From: Ooceraea biroi
Lineage: Eukaryota > Arthropoda > Insecta > Hymenoptera > Formicidae
Assembly (NCBI RefSeq): GCF_003672135.1
Contig: NC_039506.1
Span: 5,890,001 to 5,954,000, forward strand
Reading direction: 5' to 3'
Length of the DNA: 64,000 nucleotides
A program made the position numbers and the translations under genes. Shown one piece after another: positions 13,789-27,500 of this stretch (position 1 is its first letter; every line of letters begins with the position of its first letter). The notes beneath the pieces are model-generated. The model was not told the origin of the DNA. It did not search any database and saw nothing but the letters and a program-made list of their open reading frames with translations.

Positions 13789-16700
13789 GCTTACTGTTTC
13801 CTGAAAGTGTATTATCATTTTACGAATGAGTGTAATTTGACTATTGTCAAATATGTACCGCTTGTAACTTTAATTCTTTTCGTATAATGCGATTAATGAG
13901 CCGACTTTTGTTCTTAGTAAAGTCGCTACGATGTATTTAATTGAAATATCATTGCTCCATGTGTGATATTTACTGTAGTATTATATCTTCACGTTAATTA
14001 TGCACCTAGGTCAGAGATGAACGATTCGAGTCTTGTGATATGATTTTATTATATTGTAAAGGCGTAGTTAGGAAGAATTCATTATCTGGAAGATAAGACT
14101 CCTTAAGTGCCATGGCATTTGTAACATTTGTAACATCACGTGTGACGTACATACACGGTGTCAGGAATGCCTAACCACGCGAAGTTGTATCATTTTATAA
14201 TAATTCGTTACAATCAGACATTTGTTAAAAGAATTTTAATAGAACTCATCTCTGTTGAGTCCATGGAAAAGTGATTATAACACACAAGCTCAAAGTAACA
14301 GTAGATATATTAATGTGGCAGAATGTAAAAAAATCAAATAATCTAAGTAATAGTAATGTGATTTTAGGAAATTGTTTATGATCATGGTACGAATTAACAT
14401 AACTCGAAACGTAATATGCGTTCGTAAGTTCGCTAACATGTAAATTTTCAATTTCAAGAAAATATTTTCAATATTTCTCTCTTTCATTTATGTAAATTGC
14501 GTTGTCACAAAATTATAAGAAAATATTTTATACGGTCTAAATTTTGATGATTTACAATACTATTTAAATCTGTATCTTTGAGCAACGTGGAAGTTCATTA
14601 TGAAAATTACATACATTTCTTTATACTTGATTACATCAGAACAGTACAGTTTTTATTATTAAATGTTACTTGTTAATCCTTAATTATTACGCCGCGACAT
14701 TTCATAATAGAAAATTTCAAATTTAATATACACACATGTCTTTTATCAAAAAATATATTTTTTTAATTATAATGACAATGTAAGTAATTAAATGTAATTG
14801 TAGCTATTATATATATCGAAGAAGAATCATGACTCGTTTTGCTTAATGATAAATATTAAGTAAACGCCTATATTAAGTGAATTGAATCCACTTTTTAAAG
14901 AATTACGTGCAATGCGAAAACACATCTTAACCAAATTGAATTAAATGCTCTTAATCCGCTTATATATATGTATAAGCAGATGCTATTTTTCTGCCTATCT
15001 TTCTACAAACAGCTGTTGAGGGCATTGTATTTTTAACGTAAAAATTTCTATTTTGATCTGTACTTGATATTTTAAGAAGACATAGATTATGTGACGCAAA
15101 GAACTGCATATTTTTACTAAAACTTTACATGCATGTACATATGATATAAAAATTTTTATCTGATGCTTTTGATGCAAAAAGCATATATTTGTAGTTGAAA
15201 TGCCGTTGCTTGACTATCAAAAAACCCTCACATATGATTACATTGTTTCATTTCCGAAGCTCTTCAAGTCACGCCAAAAGAAAAAAAGATATAACAATTT
15301 AAAAGCACAAAAGTATCCTGTATTCTAAGCAGGATTTTATAAAATTGAGGTGTAGTGTATTATATAAAAAATGTGAGAACTATATATAATATATATAATT
15401 TTATATTGAACGTAAATGCTCTGATGTACCGCGATTGTCGTGCGGAAGCATTTCGTAAGAAACATAAGCCTTTTTAATCGCACTATTTATAATAACGTAT
15501 GCACGCGCGATTTACGGTTCTTTTCATAAAGCAAGAAAGTATGCTCGAAAATAATAGCTTTGATGCAAGTTGTTTGCAATGCAAGTGCATTTCTCTCCAT
15601 TTTGGATGCATTTATTTGTCTAACTTATTCAATCAATCGTGCTTTCGAGCAGATGGTTATAAGAAAGCTACTGACAATCCATATTTTTGCAAGATAGAAA
15701 AAAAGCGAAAGAACGAGAGCTAGTATCTCTGACAGTACCTTTGTAAATAATTCGAAATATGGACGTTCATGTAAGGATATAGATTCCATAACGCTATTGT
15801 GTAGATAGACCTACTATTGAAATAATAAATTGTAATGTTAAATTAAGTTTTATGTTCCTGTGGACTGATTAACACACAGTCATCGAGAGATCTCGTGCAT
15901 AATATATTTGCACGCGTTTACAAAAATGTGCACATGCGTATAAAAATTATATGAAGATATATATGTGTATAAAAAAATATATATATATAAAATATATATC
16001 GAGAGAAATAATGTAATATGTAATATCAGGTCTACTTAGTAATGCGGAAGAATTAAAAATCTTCAAAGCGCATAAATGAACCGTGTGAAATTAAAACATC
16101 ACATCGGCTTAATATCATGTGAGTATACACGTGCAGAAGAACGAAAGCGTTGCAGAAGCGTTGAAAAGAATCGATAATTGATTTTAATTTGTGTAAATCG
16201 TTGTAACGTGTATACCGTCGCTTTACTAGAAAATGAGTAGACTGCTACCACTATTCCGTCATGCAATATTATTTTAATTATTATCGAATTCCAAATAAAT
16301 TATGTCGAACGAACATATTGAACATCTCTGGCTTATTGTCACTTCTATATCATCCAATTATTTCCCCTCTCATGTCAAGCGTTTTATTAAAATTACAAAA
16401 TATAATTTTAAAAAATTTTAATTTGGAACCGCCAACAAGACGCCATTGATAATTGCATAAAGTTTCAGTGATTGTCAAATGAATCTATAAAATTCATCTA
16501 ATATTATATAAAATCTAAAGTAAAAATAATATCACTTACGTGCCTGGTGATAAATCGTGAACCGGTTATCGCATCTTCACTGTGCAAAAATAATGGCGTG
16601 CGAGATGCAAAGAAAGTCTCGCGTGATTTCGAGAAGGACGATGTAGAGGTTGATTGTTGACGGCGAATTTGCGATGCCGACTATACTATTACGAAACGAT

Positions 16701-17466
16701 TGCATCACAATAAATATTCGGTGTTTTAAAGTACTCTCGACAACGTTTCGTGCACCAATCACAAAAACTCGCTTTCAAATGATAAACAATCGCGTAAAGT
16801 AACCGAATTTTGCCCGAACGAACAAAACGCAATTTCACAATCCGCTATGGCGCACTTTGCGACTGACCACGATTCAAAACCAACTCGAATCGACAGGCGA
16901 CTTCGATTATCGAAGTATCGAAACCACTGAGTGGCGCGAATTTGTCTGCACAGGCTCAACAATGAATAACCTATTAGTAGATATCGAAAAGCAATATTCA
17001 TGCAATCATGCCAGTGAACTAACAAACTAATAATTAAATTAAATTATATTAAACTAATATTAAATAGTGGCGGCATGGATTTACAAATTGAACCTCTATT
17101 TTTATCGTGCAACAATATTACTCTCGTCCATTACCTGAATGTTGCTTTCAAACGCGAGGCGCCATGCTTGCTCGGAGATGTTCGATACACGAGCTTTAAT
17201 TTCACGCGTGTACGGTATACTTAACATTTCGCGCGCGAAAGATTGAGCGTAATAATAATCAACAGCCGCGATACGCGACATCGCGGCGTCATTTGCCGAA
17301 GCGGATCGTGCGTTCACAACTGCGTGTTCGAAACTGCCAATGCCCTTGTAGCGACCGTTATCGCGGCAAAACATTATGGCCGCGAGCATCGTCGGTTGCG
17401 CATTACCTCGTGCACGGTGCTGTACGAGTTCGCCGTGACAAAGGGTCGTGAGAGGTTGCCTCGAAC
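13789..17466. other. 3' flank of coiled-coil gene and HEN1 upstream region
   Basis: AT-rich with no supported coding sequence. An AATAAA at 15,824-15,829 could end a roughly 2-kb 3' UTR of the coiled-coil gene, though nearer unconventional signals cannot be excluded. From about 16.8 kb the base composition becomes more balanced and CpG-richer up to the HEN1 start codon, as expected for a promoter and leader. No TATA box could be tied to a start site. Confidence 0.5.
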
Positions 17467-20400
17467 ATGATTTTCGTGCTGTTCCATGTGCTGTATTCGC
17501 TCAGCAAGTACGTGTACAAGAGGTATCATGCAAATCCGTTGGCGATATTGCACGACGCCGCGCAAGAGGCGAAATTTCACAAAGAGTCCTGCGAGATGCG
17601 CAATGAGGTCTCGTGCGACGAGGATGCCGTGTTGCCGAAAACCCAACTGAAATTCTCGCCGCCGGCGTACATACAGAGATACAATGCTGTGCTGAACGTG
17701 CTTATCGATCCCAAGTACGAGGGGAAACTGCGAAAGGTATTAACGGCTCGCGTATCGCGTTACGTCGCAATGTAAAACCATGACTGTAATATCGTAACGT
17801 AAATAGTTACACTCCGAGTCTGTCTCCGAGTTTTATAGCGGTTCTATGGCACACTTGCGTAAGTTTCTTAGCTGCCTTCGCCTTTTGTGTTTCTTAGCTG
17901 ATCTCGAGCTGCTATACAGTGAAACGAGCGCAAGCGTTCGAGCAATGAAACGGCGTGCATCTCGAAGCGTTTTGATTCATTCGTCTTAAATTTGTCTCGT
18001 TGTCTCGACGTAAGTTTACATAACGACTGTTTCGAAATTTTTTCTTAACAGGTTGTCGATTTTGGGTGTTCCGAGTTGGGCTTCCTAACTTTCTTGAAGC
18101 ATTTAGCTGGTGTAGAAGAGATACTCTGTGTTGATATCGATGAGGAAATGCTGGAAAGGAACAACGTCAAAGCAAAACCATACACTATGGATTATGTACA
18201 CCGGCGAAAGAGCCCGCTTACAATTGAAATATGCTGCGGTAGCGTGACTCAAAATGACCTGAGGTTGCAGAATATGGATGCTGTAATTTGTATTGAATTG
18301 TACGTTGTCATGTTGTTGAGTATTGCTGTCCTAGTTTAGTCTCCATTCATTCTGTTTAGATAAAGTAGGGGGGGGGGAGAGAGGGAGGGAGATAAAATGT
18401 ATTTATGTCTATTTTTCTTTATTTTAGCTAATTATTTTTTATTATAGCTAAGAAAATTTTGTGTTTAGGGTCGAGCACATGTACCTGAGCGAATTGATAG
18501 ACTTTCCTCATAATATATTTGGATACATCATGCCAAAAGTAGCAATAATAACAACACCAAATGCGGATTTCAACGTGCTGTTTCCAAATTTCTCAGGTTA
18601 CAGGCATCCAGATCACAAGTTTGAGTGGACGAGGGAACAGTTTCAAGACTGGTGAGTTGTTAAGATTGAGATACTAGAAAAAGTAAAGGGTTCTGGGCTC
18701 AGAGAATTTCATCGATTTATTTTCATCACTTATTTGTTAACAGGGCACAGAACATTGTGACGAGATATCCAGCTTACAGTGTAACGTTTCATGGAATCTG
18801 TAACGGACCTGAGGGTACTGAAGAAGTCGGTTCATGCACACAAATGGCGGTGTTTCATCTTGAATCACAAGTAGAGTGCATTCAACCAGTGATGAGTGAC
18901 TTGTATAAGACAGTGGCCAGATTTGAGTACCCTGTATTCTTCGATTCTCGTACGGACGAGCAAAAGATACTGGACGAAGCACTATATTACATTAATTTCT
19001 TGGCCTATCATGGCACGGAAATGCTAGAGGAAGTACCTCTCAACAAAGTATTGTCTTTCATAAAGGAGGTCCCCATTACGATAGACGCATTAAAGTCGCT
19101 TTTAGTGGAGCACAGAATGGTCATCAAAGATGGAGAAGACGGACCAGTGGTCCTACCCTTCGAGAACTCTACAATGGAATCTGAATCCGATCATAGCGAT
19201 GATCCCTTGGAGTGCAGCGTGGTGGCAGATTTCTCAGACGATGCCGACAACCTGATCGCGTGGAACGATTTTGGTTCTCATTCGTCCATAAACGAACCAC
19301 CGATAGCAGATGAAGAATCTTTACTTCTACAAGTTCCATACACCGATTGGAATGAAGAAAGCATCGTGATACCCGAAAATCGCTCTGTCACTCTGGAAAA
19401 TACGTATCTGTTTGATGGGGAAGTTTATCCAGGAGATGAAGCTCACGTTTCCGAAAGGCCAATCAGCAATGGTGGTGATACGAACTGTTTGACAGTTAAC
19501 GATACTGCAGGAGTTACAATAGAAGAGTTGTCAGGTAACTCAATTCCTCTCACTTTAGACAACAATGAATTAAATGGGAAAACTCAAATCATTCAGTCTG
19601 ATGCGTTAACAATAATGGTCTCGGCAGCACCCAGCAGTAGTTCAGCACCAAATAATACAACGAAAAGATTAGTTGATATTGTCACGATAGAACCACCTCT
19701 GTCACAGGAAGATGAATTAAATTTAAGAAGCATGCAGAGAGCTTCGACGTTAAATTGTCAACCGCATCTATCTGTCTCGCGCTCGTCAACGTCACCCGAA
19801 CCACTTTACCTCAGTTTTGAGTTGAACAACTCTTTGCAAAATTACAGCACACATCAAAACGAATCGTATCAAAGCGCAGTTCTGAACAATACTTTTTGCC
19901 AATCAGAAATGAATGAAGCAACTGGGAATGTAGACTACTGTGGTGCTGAAGAAGATTGCTTGCGAAGAAGCAAAAGAAATTTCTTGGAAAACGGCTCTAA
20001 TGTGGAGGTAAACAGCGATTGTAACGTCGAGAGAGGTAATATTACTGCAATGGAAGAACAAGTCTGCGAGGATGTTAACGTGGCAGACAAACTGTCAGCA
20101 AACATTTATAGTAGTAGTTTTCAAAATCAACCAAAGTTTACAAGTTCACCTAGAAAGATGCCTAGTACCCTCGAGCAGAGGTATATCGAAAACGAAGATC
20201 TTGTGCCTGCGGATAGTAACTTGTTGTCAAGCATAACAGAAACAATCAAGAAAACCAATGAAATGAATATTGGTAATAGCTCAATAGCAAATACTCAGAT
20301 ATCTAATAGTGTTGTAGGAACAATAAGCACAACTTCATCAAGCAGTAATGATAAAGACACAGACGCAAAACGCAATACAGATTGTTCCGCTGATAATAAG

Positions 20401-21544
20401 ACGCAGCAAGAATCATGTTCAGAGAATAAAGAATTCAGCGCCTCTACTTTCACCGAAAATGGAGATAATAGAAAGTCTGCAGCGGAGAGCGGTAGTATAA
20501 TCAATCATGAGACTGATGTACAAAATGTAGATACGTACGTTTTATCGTCGGGTGACAAAACCATGAAGCCTGAGGAGGGAAACGTTTCAGCATTGTCGAA
20601 ACTGGACGATATTAACGCAAAAGCATATCTAGACAACGTGCTGGCTAGTGATTCACGGACAAATATTAGCAAAAGATGTTTAAGTCCGCCTAAAGAATTT
20701 TTAAGTTCGAAATTACGAAGAAATGGTAAATGTTCTTCTGAATGTGCCAAAGAAGCTAGTGTTCTAGACGATAAGTTTGTACCTTCTAGTAGCAGTGAGG
20801 ATAGAAGTAGCGTTCAGTTTGCATCAATGTCGAGAAACGAAGAAAACGTTATGAAGGAGCCCGGAAATAGAGATGTAAATATGTCGAGTATCACCAGATT
20901 AATAGATAGTGTCGAAACTAAAGCGTCCTCTCCGCTCGAGACTTCTCCGAACAGTTGGTCTCCCGAGATTATGGATTCCGGTTATCCGAATACCGCTTCC
21001 GCGCAGGACATAACACCGGAATATGACTTATCCAGCATAGCTCAGGATCATATACCGGACTCCGAGTCGCCGAGCGTTGCGGAAGCGCCAAGGTTCGGTA
21101 TTTTAGAACCGGTCGAAGTGGAGAACGGTGATTTGGCGAACAACAACAGGGACGACGAAGGTAATAACATGATGGCTGTGGACGCTGATGACAATGAGGA
21201 CTTGCAGCCATTTATTGACGTGCTGGAAAACGATCTTGAAAATGAAAACGACATTTACGTGATGCAAAACGGTTTTCCTATGTGGTTACTCAGAATATTG
21301 GAAATGGCCAATCCGCTTGACTTTGATGTGCAAGGTCAGCAAAATCGGAGAGACGAAGGTAATCGTTTTTCCTCGTCCTCTCATATTGTGTACGCTCCAA
21401 AAGCAAATTGTATTTATAGCGTTTATATTTCTAGATGATGCTCATTACGTCGGCCGTGATGAAGGTTTTGATAGCAGTTCTTCAGAGAATGAAAGCGATG
21501 TAGTTTATAATGAAATGGAAAACGATAATGAACATGAAGAATAG
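17467..21544 (+). CDS. Hen1: Small-RNA 2'-O-methyltransferase HEN1 (Hen1/HENMT1), complete
   Basis: HEN1 transfers a methyl group from SAM to the 2'-OH of the 3'-terminal nucleotide of piRNAs and, in insects, Ago2-bound siRNAs, protecting them from tailing and trimming. Exons: 17467-17736, 18052-18299, 18469-18651, 18744-21358 and 21435-21544. The phases close exactly (3,426 nt, 1,141 aa). Visible signatures: FSPPAYIQRY (about residues 64-73); SAM motif VVDFGCSELG (91-100) with acidic VDID (117-120); and the metal-binding IELVEHM with E172, E175 and H176, plus DHKFEWTR with H222. E172 and E175 flank the exon 2/exon 3 junction. The start ATG follows an in-frame stop at 17449. After the catalytic part (to about residue 370) comes a roughly 760-residue Ser/Asn/Glu/Asp-rich tail ending with a hydrophobic patch (GFPMWLLRILEMANPLDFD) and an acidic end; fly and human HEN1 lack such a tail. 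AATAAA overlaps the stop region at 21545-21550; others lie at 21794 and 22419. Confidence 0.95.
18368..18393 (+). repeat. G-run with quadruplex potential in HEN1 intron 2
   Basis: Ten consecutive G are followed by GAGAGAGGGAGGG-type sequence, on the sense strand of the 169-nt intron between HEN1 exons 2 and 3. It provides enough G tracts for an intramolecular G-quadruplex. Effect on splicing is unknown. Confidence 0.6.
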
Positions 21545-22087
21545 AATAAAGATCTTTTTTTAATGGAAGGGAAGGTAGGGAAGAAGAACGAAATGTGATG
21601 CCTGATATGATTAAAACATTTCAGTATAATGTTACATATCATTCTTCGACGCTTTTGACAAAGCTTACAGCGCAAATATGAAAAAGGTAAAGTTTATATA
21701 TTGAAGAACGATTTCTGTTTTATTTTATAAGAAGTGCATATTTTAGTATGGCTTTAATTAAAATATATTTTCTTACGTTTGTTTCGAATTAAAAATAAAA
21801 TCATGTTTAAAACTTATGTGATAATGAGAAAAATCTGATTAATTTATGAAAAAACAAAACGAAGTTGGTATATTATAGATTTTTCTCAAAACTTATCTCT
21901 TTCAAACTCTTCCTTAAGCACATTTATTATTTTTTAAAATTGTGACAGTGTAAAGATATGTCAAAAAGTGGACGTTTTATTTCTCTCTCTTATTGGAAAT
22001 TAAAATATGCTGTTATTACTCATCAGAACATCAAGGATTTTAATCTTAAAACATAAGCATACATATATATACATATCGACATCTAAC

Positions 22088-22118
<31 letters not shown>

Positions 22119-24528
22119 TATTTTCTTACGATTCTACCATTTTTCCATTAATTGTTTATCAAATATCAAACGTTTTCAATATAGTATTTTAACTTTTAAT
22201 GTAATCTATGAAAGTTCATGACTATGTTAAGTTTTGGTAGATTCAATAAGATATATATGTGATATTTGGTAGATTACTTACTCAACTGATAAATTGCTAA
22301 CGCTAAGTTGATTGTGACTGTTTGATTATAGTTGTAGTGTTAGTGATAGTTTGATTAAACTTCTTACGTAAGACTGAAACTGCGTATAGTTATGTTCATA
22401 ATGCAAAGACTTTGGACAAATAAAACATAGAATCTGGACAGATGTAATATTCTCAATATATTTTGACCTAACAATAGGAGGGTATATAAAGATTAGGTGG
22501 CATGAAAGTTACTACTTTCTTGATATCAAATATTTTACATGAAGACGTTGGTAGCCATCTTTATTTCAATAATAGTGGAATGAAATTACAGGGTATACAA
22601 TGGTTTATACGTAGTTACCCTAAAACTTTACATGATTCTGTTAGTAGACGATCTTGACTGTTTTTAATATATTTACAGAAATAAAGTCTTCCATTTTGAA
22701 TAATACAAGTAGTTAATCGCTAGAGTATAAGCAAACGTGACCATAAACTTTGCTTGCAATCGTGTACGTATTACTCGTTAATTATACGTCCTAACAAAAT
22801 TCGATTCAGACAAATCGAAAAATGGAATAAACAATAGGTATAAAATAAATCTCATTTGTTTCAAGTGAATCGCATTGCATAACTTAATGGCACCAAAGCG
22901 TCCTGTAATTGTAATAATATAGACAGTTGAAATAATATCTTTTGCGTAACGTTTTTAATTGTTTTTATGCTGCCTGTAGATCTGTACGAATAAACGTATC
23001 GATACTTAAGTAAATGGCACAACTTACGAAGCTAAGTTTGATAGTCAAGAATGTGCTACAAGTATATAGCAAGTTTATTGTTGTGTGAAACACTTATAAG
23101 CTACAGACAAAATTACACACCAATGGAATTGCATCTTTAAGTAGTGCCTTAATAATCTATAGCTTTAGTACTGTCTTTACTACAGACTTTTATCAAAACA
23201 AAGTGCAAATTGTAACTAAACAAGATTCTGAGTATCTCGCATCTATTGTGTAATTTACACGCGCAATCTATTTTATTATATTTCTATTATTAATATCTCA
23301 TAATGGAACCAAAAATAAATGTTACATGTCTCGCGCGTTTGTTAGTGACGAAGGTATATAAAACTAAAATAGTGAAAGCTCTTAATATTAAACCTAACGC
23401 TATCTGTGGGTCATTAGAATTATCGTAATTGTACATACAATTATCGCCGATTACATCAAGTGAACAGAAGTCATTGCAGAACAGCAGATTTAATAATAAT
23501 GATAAATAACTTCTATGGAAGAGAACGCACTCATACATTACGTCGGAATGTTACGTTATAATTCAGATAAAATTAGTAGTAGAAAAGAAGAAAATGAAGA
23601 GAGTTTCTCGTGTGGCTGTCTGTTATAATATAAATATCCTCATCTCCGCAATCGCGCATTTGTCGTGTTACTTGAAAGCACTGTATGTACACGTCTCTAC
23701 ATCATTTTGTCCCTGTCATACTTAGACTAGTTTCATACAAAACGCGGCGTATGTATATATATATACCTACTTTTATGTTTTATTATTGTAAATAATTTGT
23801 CGTGGTTGACGTACGTAACGTGATTTCTTCCTCGGCAGATCCATTAAAAATCCGCGTAGCGTGCAAATTTTTTTTATAAAAACTGATTGAAAGGAAGAAA
23901 AGAATTAGTAAAATAATATTAGTAAGCGCTTACACACGTCGTACTGAAAAAAAAGATCACAGAAATTATTCTACGTTTAAAATACGATAAAAATCGCGAC
24001 GGAAATAACATTCGATGTAGTATTAGCGGTACGTAAGTGAGGTCGGCAGAGCACTTAATGTGCGATATGTGTGAAGAACGTGACAAAGAATACATCGAGG
24101 TTTGTTTAACAGATTGAGTCGTACATTACATGTAACTACGGACATACGTAACGTTCATATATTTGCACCTGGCATGTGACTCGTCTCCGAGTTGTACGTA
24201 TTCTTCCCCTCCTATTGGCATTTTGTCTGCATAGCGAAAGCATTAGTAAAAATGTGGATGGAATATTCGACTGGTTATCGTTTATGCAGAGAAAGGGTAT
24301 TAAAATTACAACGTTTCCGTCCACACATACACACACGACGAATGTTTCTGTCAAATATTTTTTCGAAATGAATAGATAAGAGAGATTCTTATAGATAATA
24401 GATAAGAAAATTATTATCCATGCAATTACGTCGCGATTGTTTTGCGAATGCTACATTCTACCTTCCATGTTCTTGATCTTACAATGTCGAAGCTATTCTA
24501 TGATGAGGGGGGAAATACTTACTGCACA
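21545..24528. other. Convergent intergenic region between HEN1 and RABGAP1
   Basis: AT-rich 3-kb interval holding both 3' UTRs. Candidate HEN1 poly(A) signals on plus: AATAAA at 21545-21550, 21794-21799 and 22419-22424. A candidate for RABGAP1 on minus is AATAAA (TTTATT on plus) at 23779-23784. A TA microsatellite lies at 22088-22112. No coding sequence is supported. Confidence 0.6.
22088..22112. repeat. (TA)n microsatellite
   Basis: About 12 TA units in the HEN1/RABGAP1 convergent intergenic region, next to further TACATATA-rich sequence. Confidence 0.9.
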
Positions 24529-27500
24529 TCACACAACTTCCTTGAGACTGTCGCGCGTTTCGCGGCTTCGCGAATGTATCAAGTGGTGTAAATCGCCTCC
24601 AGGTGCGCTGTCGCGTCTTAGATCTCTCAGCGCAGTTGGAGTCATAACTTCCCTCTTGTTAGCTGCTTCCTTTATGCTGGACAAGGTTTTACTGAGCCAT
24701 GGCCAACTGTTCCGTGCGGCTTGCAGCTCGGAAGCAGTCGCGTGTAATTGATGCGTCAAATCCTGCCAAAGGATTCATGTTAGATTCCTGTGCCTTGCTT
24801 TTGCGAGATTATTTATGCAATGTTCTTTACCTGATTCCGGCATTCAGCTTCGACGTGTGCCAACTTGGTCTGTGCCAATTCCAACTCCAGCTCGCGCACT
24901 CTTTCCTGCACTCTGTGCAGCATGGGGTCTATCCGATTTTCTAAAGGATGCGCGATGTCTGCTAGTATATTGGACGAATCCATTATACATGTTCTACATT
25001 TTTCGCACTTTGATACCTTCGCCTGGAACACATACGTTATATTTTAATCTAGTAGATAAAGTATCAAAACCGTCGAGATTAAGCTCGAGGTTTACGTACT
25101 CGTAATTCGCTCAACGTTGTCTTTGCAGCGTTGTAGTCGTCCTCCAAACGCTGGCAGATCTGAAACACCCGACGCGTTTCTTGCAATTCTACGTAATAAC
25201 GTTTGAAACCGTGATCTGTCTGCGATATTATATCTCGCGAATACCTGCTTGTATTCGGCTATGATGACATTGCTTCTACGGCTTTCAGCATCTGCCCGAG
25301 CTACCTCGCGTTGTAACATCTCTTTGATTTGCAATAGCTCTGCCTCCAATCTTTGTTTCTCTTCCTCATTTCTAGCCACTGTACCGCGTAACTGCTCCAC
25401 CTCGTTACTGTATTCATCAGCATTTTCTTGCGCCTCTGCACAAACAGCAGACAATGCTCATTTAGAGGACTTTTAAGAATCTGATGTGTGAATTATGACG
25501 TTGACTTTTTTCTCCTAATCTCCAATTTTATACAACACATCATGAGTTTATTATAGATTATTAGAATCACTCACGCGAATATATGTCTTTTTTGACATAA
25601 ATTATATTATTTGTTATAAGATTTCATTGTTTCATTGCTTTACACTCGTACACTATTGCAAATTTAAATTTATATGTACAACACAAGTTTTAAATACGCT
25701 GTCAAAAATTATATAAATACACTTATTACGCTTACTCTTCATTAGCTCTTTCACTGCATGGCTCATATTTGCGTCGTTGATTCTAAATAGCTGGTTCGAA
25801 CACAACTGACAGATATACGATATCTCGTTAATACGAGCAGCCGGTTTTGCTACTATATACTGCTGTAGAAACTGTACTATGGCCAAATTTAAACCGTTGG
25901 CATAACTGATATTGGATATCTCTACCTAATGATATCTCTCTTCAGTGACAGTAATATTGACGATCGAGATAATTATGTATATATATCTTTTTGTTATCGT
26001 TTTGCTATTATAGGAAATATAGATTTTTGTAAAAATTTGTTAAAAATTGCCTAATTTTGTTCTATGCATTTTTTTAATTAGCGAAATAAGTAAGATTGTC
26101 GCAATTGTTTCATAGAAATTTAAGTATTATAATTTTTTAATTTTTATCTTTTATAACAATCTAAAAAGAATTTGTGTGAATAACTGTTATGTCAGTATAG
26201 AAACAAAAATCCAGTAATATGTGTAGTCGGCATCACATTACTTATCAGCTTACACATTCTTTAACGACGTGATATGCAGAACTAATATAGATAATAATTT
26301 TATGTAATAACACTTGTGCAGTTCTACATTTTATATAATCTAGGATTATGTAACTTCCTGGATTATGTAACTTTAACATTTCGTACATTACGTTTTAGTT
26401 TATTTATTATGCATATTAACTATATGTACTACTTTTTTGTTACTTGTCTCATCAGAGTTTGTCAATTGACTATTTTACTTTTTATTCTTCTATTATTCTA
26501 ATATTATTCTATTATTCATGGTCATCTAGTAAACATTGTCTATATTATAACATTATACTACTTCTATAGGCTTGAAGAAAGTAGTTAGTATAGTATAAAC
26601 ATGTGCTGACAATTTTATTTGATGCGCCATGCATACCCAAATAGAGCAAGAAACAAAATATGAAGACAGGAAGTGCAGGTGCTGATTAAATTAGGAGCTT
26701 AGGATATTATCGGAAATAAAACAGGTAATTCACAAAACTAAAAATATTCTGGGATGATTTATTTTCCGTAAGCAATAATAAATAATGTATAAATAAAAAG
26801 CACACAATACAAGATTGCGTGTACACAAGCGGTACAGCCAATAAGCGTGGAACAAACATAATATCTTTCTCATACGCTAATATGACGTCAAAATAAAAAA
26901 ATAAATAACACTTTATAAAACGTTAAACTATTAATTAGGAGACAAATTTGACAACGTGAAATCTCCACAAATCTCATTCAACACACAATATTACTGTATG
27001 GCATGTTCACAGCACGTGTTGAGGCATACATTGCCGCTGCTGTGAAACAGCAGCAGAAAAAATATATAAACATAATTCTATAATTTCTAACATGAGTATT
27101 TTTTGTACTACGGAAATTATAATATCCTGATCGTATGCTCACCAGTTCATCATTCAATCAGTGGAAAAAAGAGATAATCATGAAGCGCTCTTAATATCTT
27201 CATCCAAGTTTTACGCTTTACGTATTCAAATGAGTCCCACAATCGTGATGCACACACACATACACACACGTGATGATTTACAAGTTTCCCAAGAAAAATA
27301 TCGATGAGACAATAGACTTATCAATCTGTCGATTGATAAATCTAACTCTCCTATCTAAATCTGATGAAATCATCATTGACTGTGCGATGTTCATTTGCGT
27401 ATCAAATATTCTCGAATGTAATAGAATAATTATACACAACGCGATAATGAGACCACTGAACGAGACGCGTATTATATTTACATACTATAAATAACGAATA

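Noticed and set aside
25830..25921. Alternative frame of the RABGAP1 linker exon reading like a helix-turn-helix (FGHSTVSTAV)
   Set aside because: The frame is closed by TAA after about 30 codons, does not join the next exon, and has no other transposase feature.
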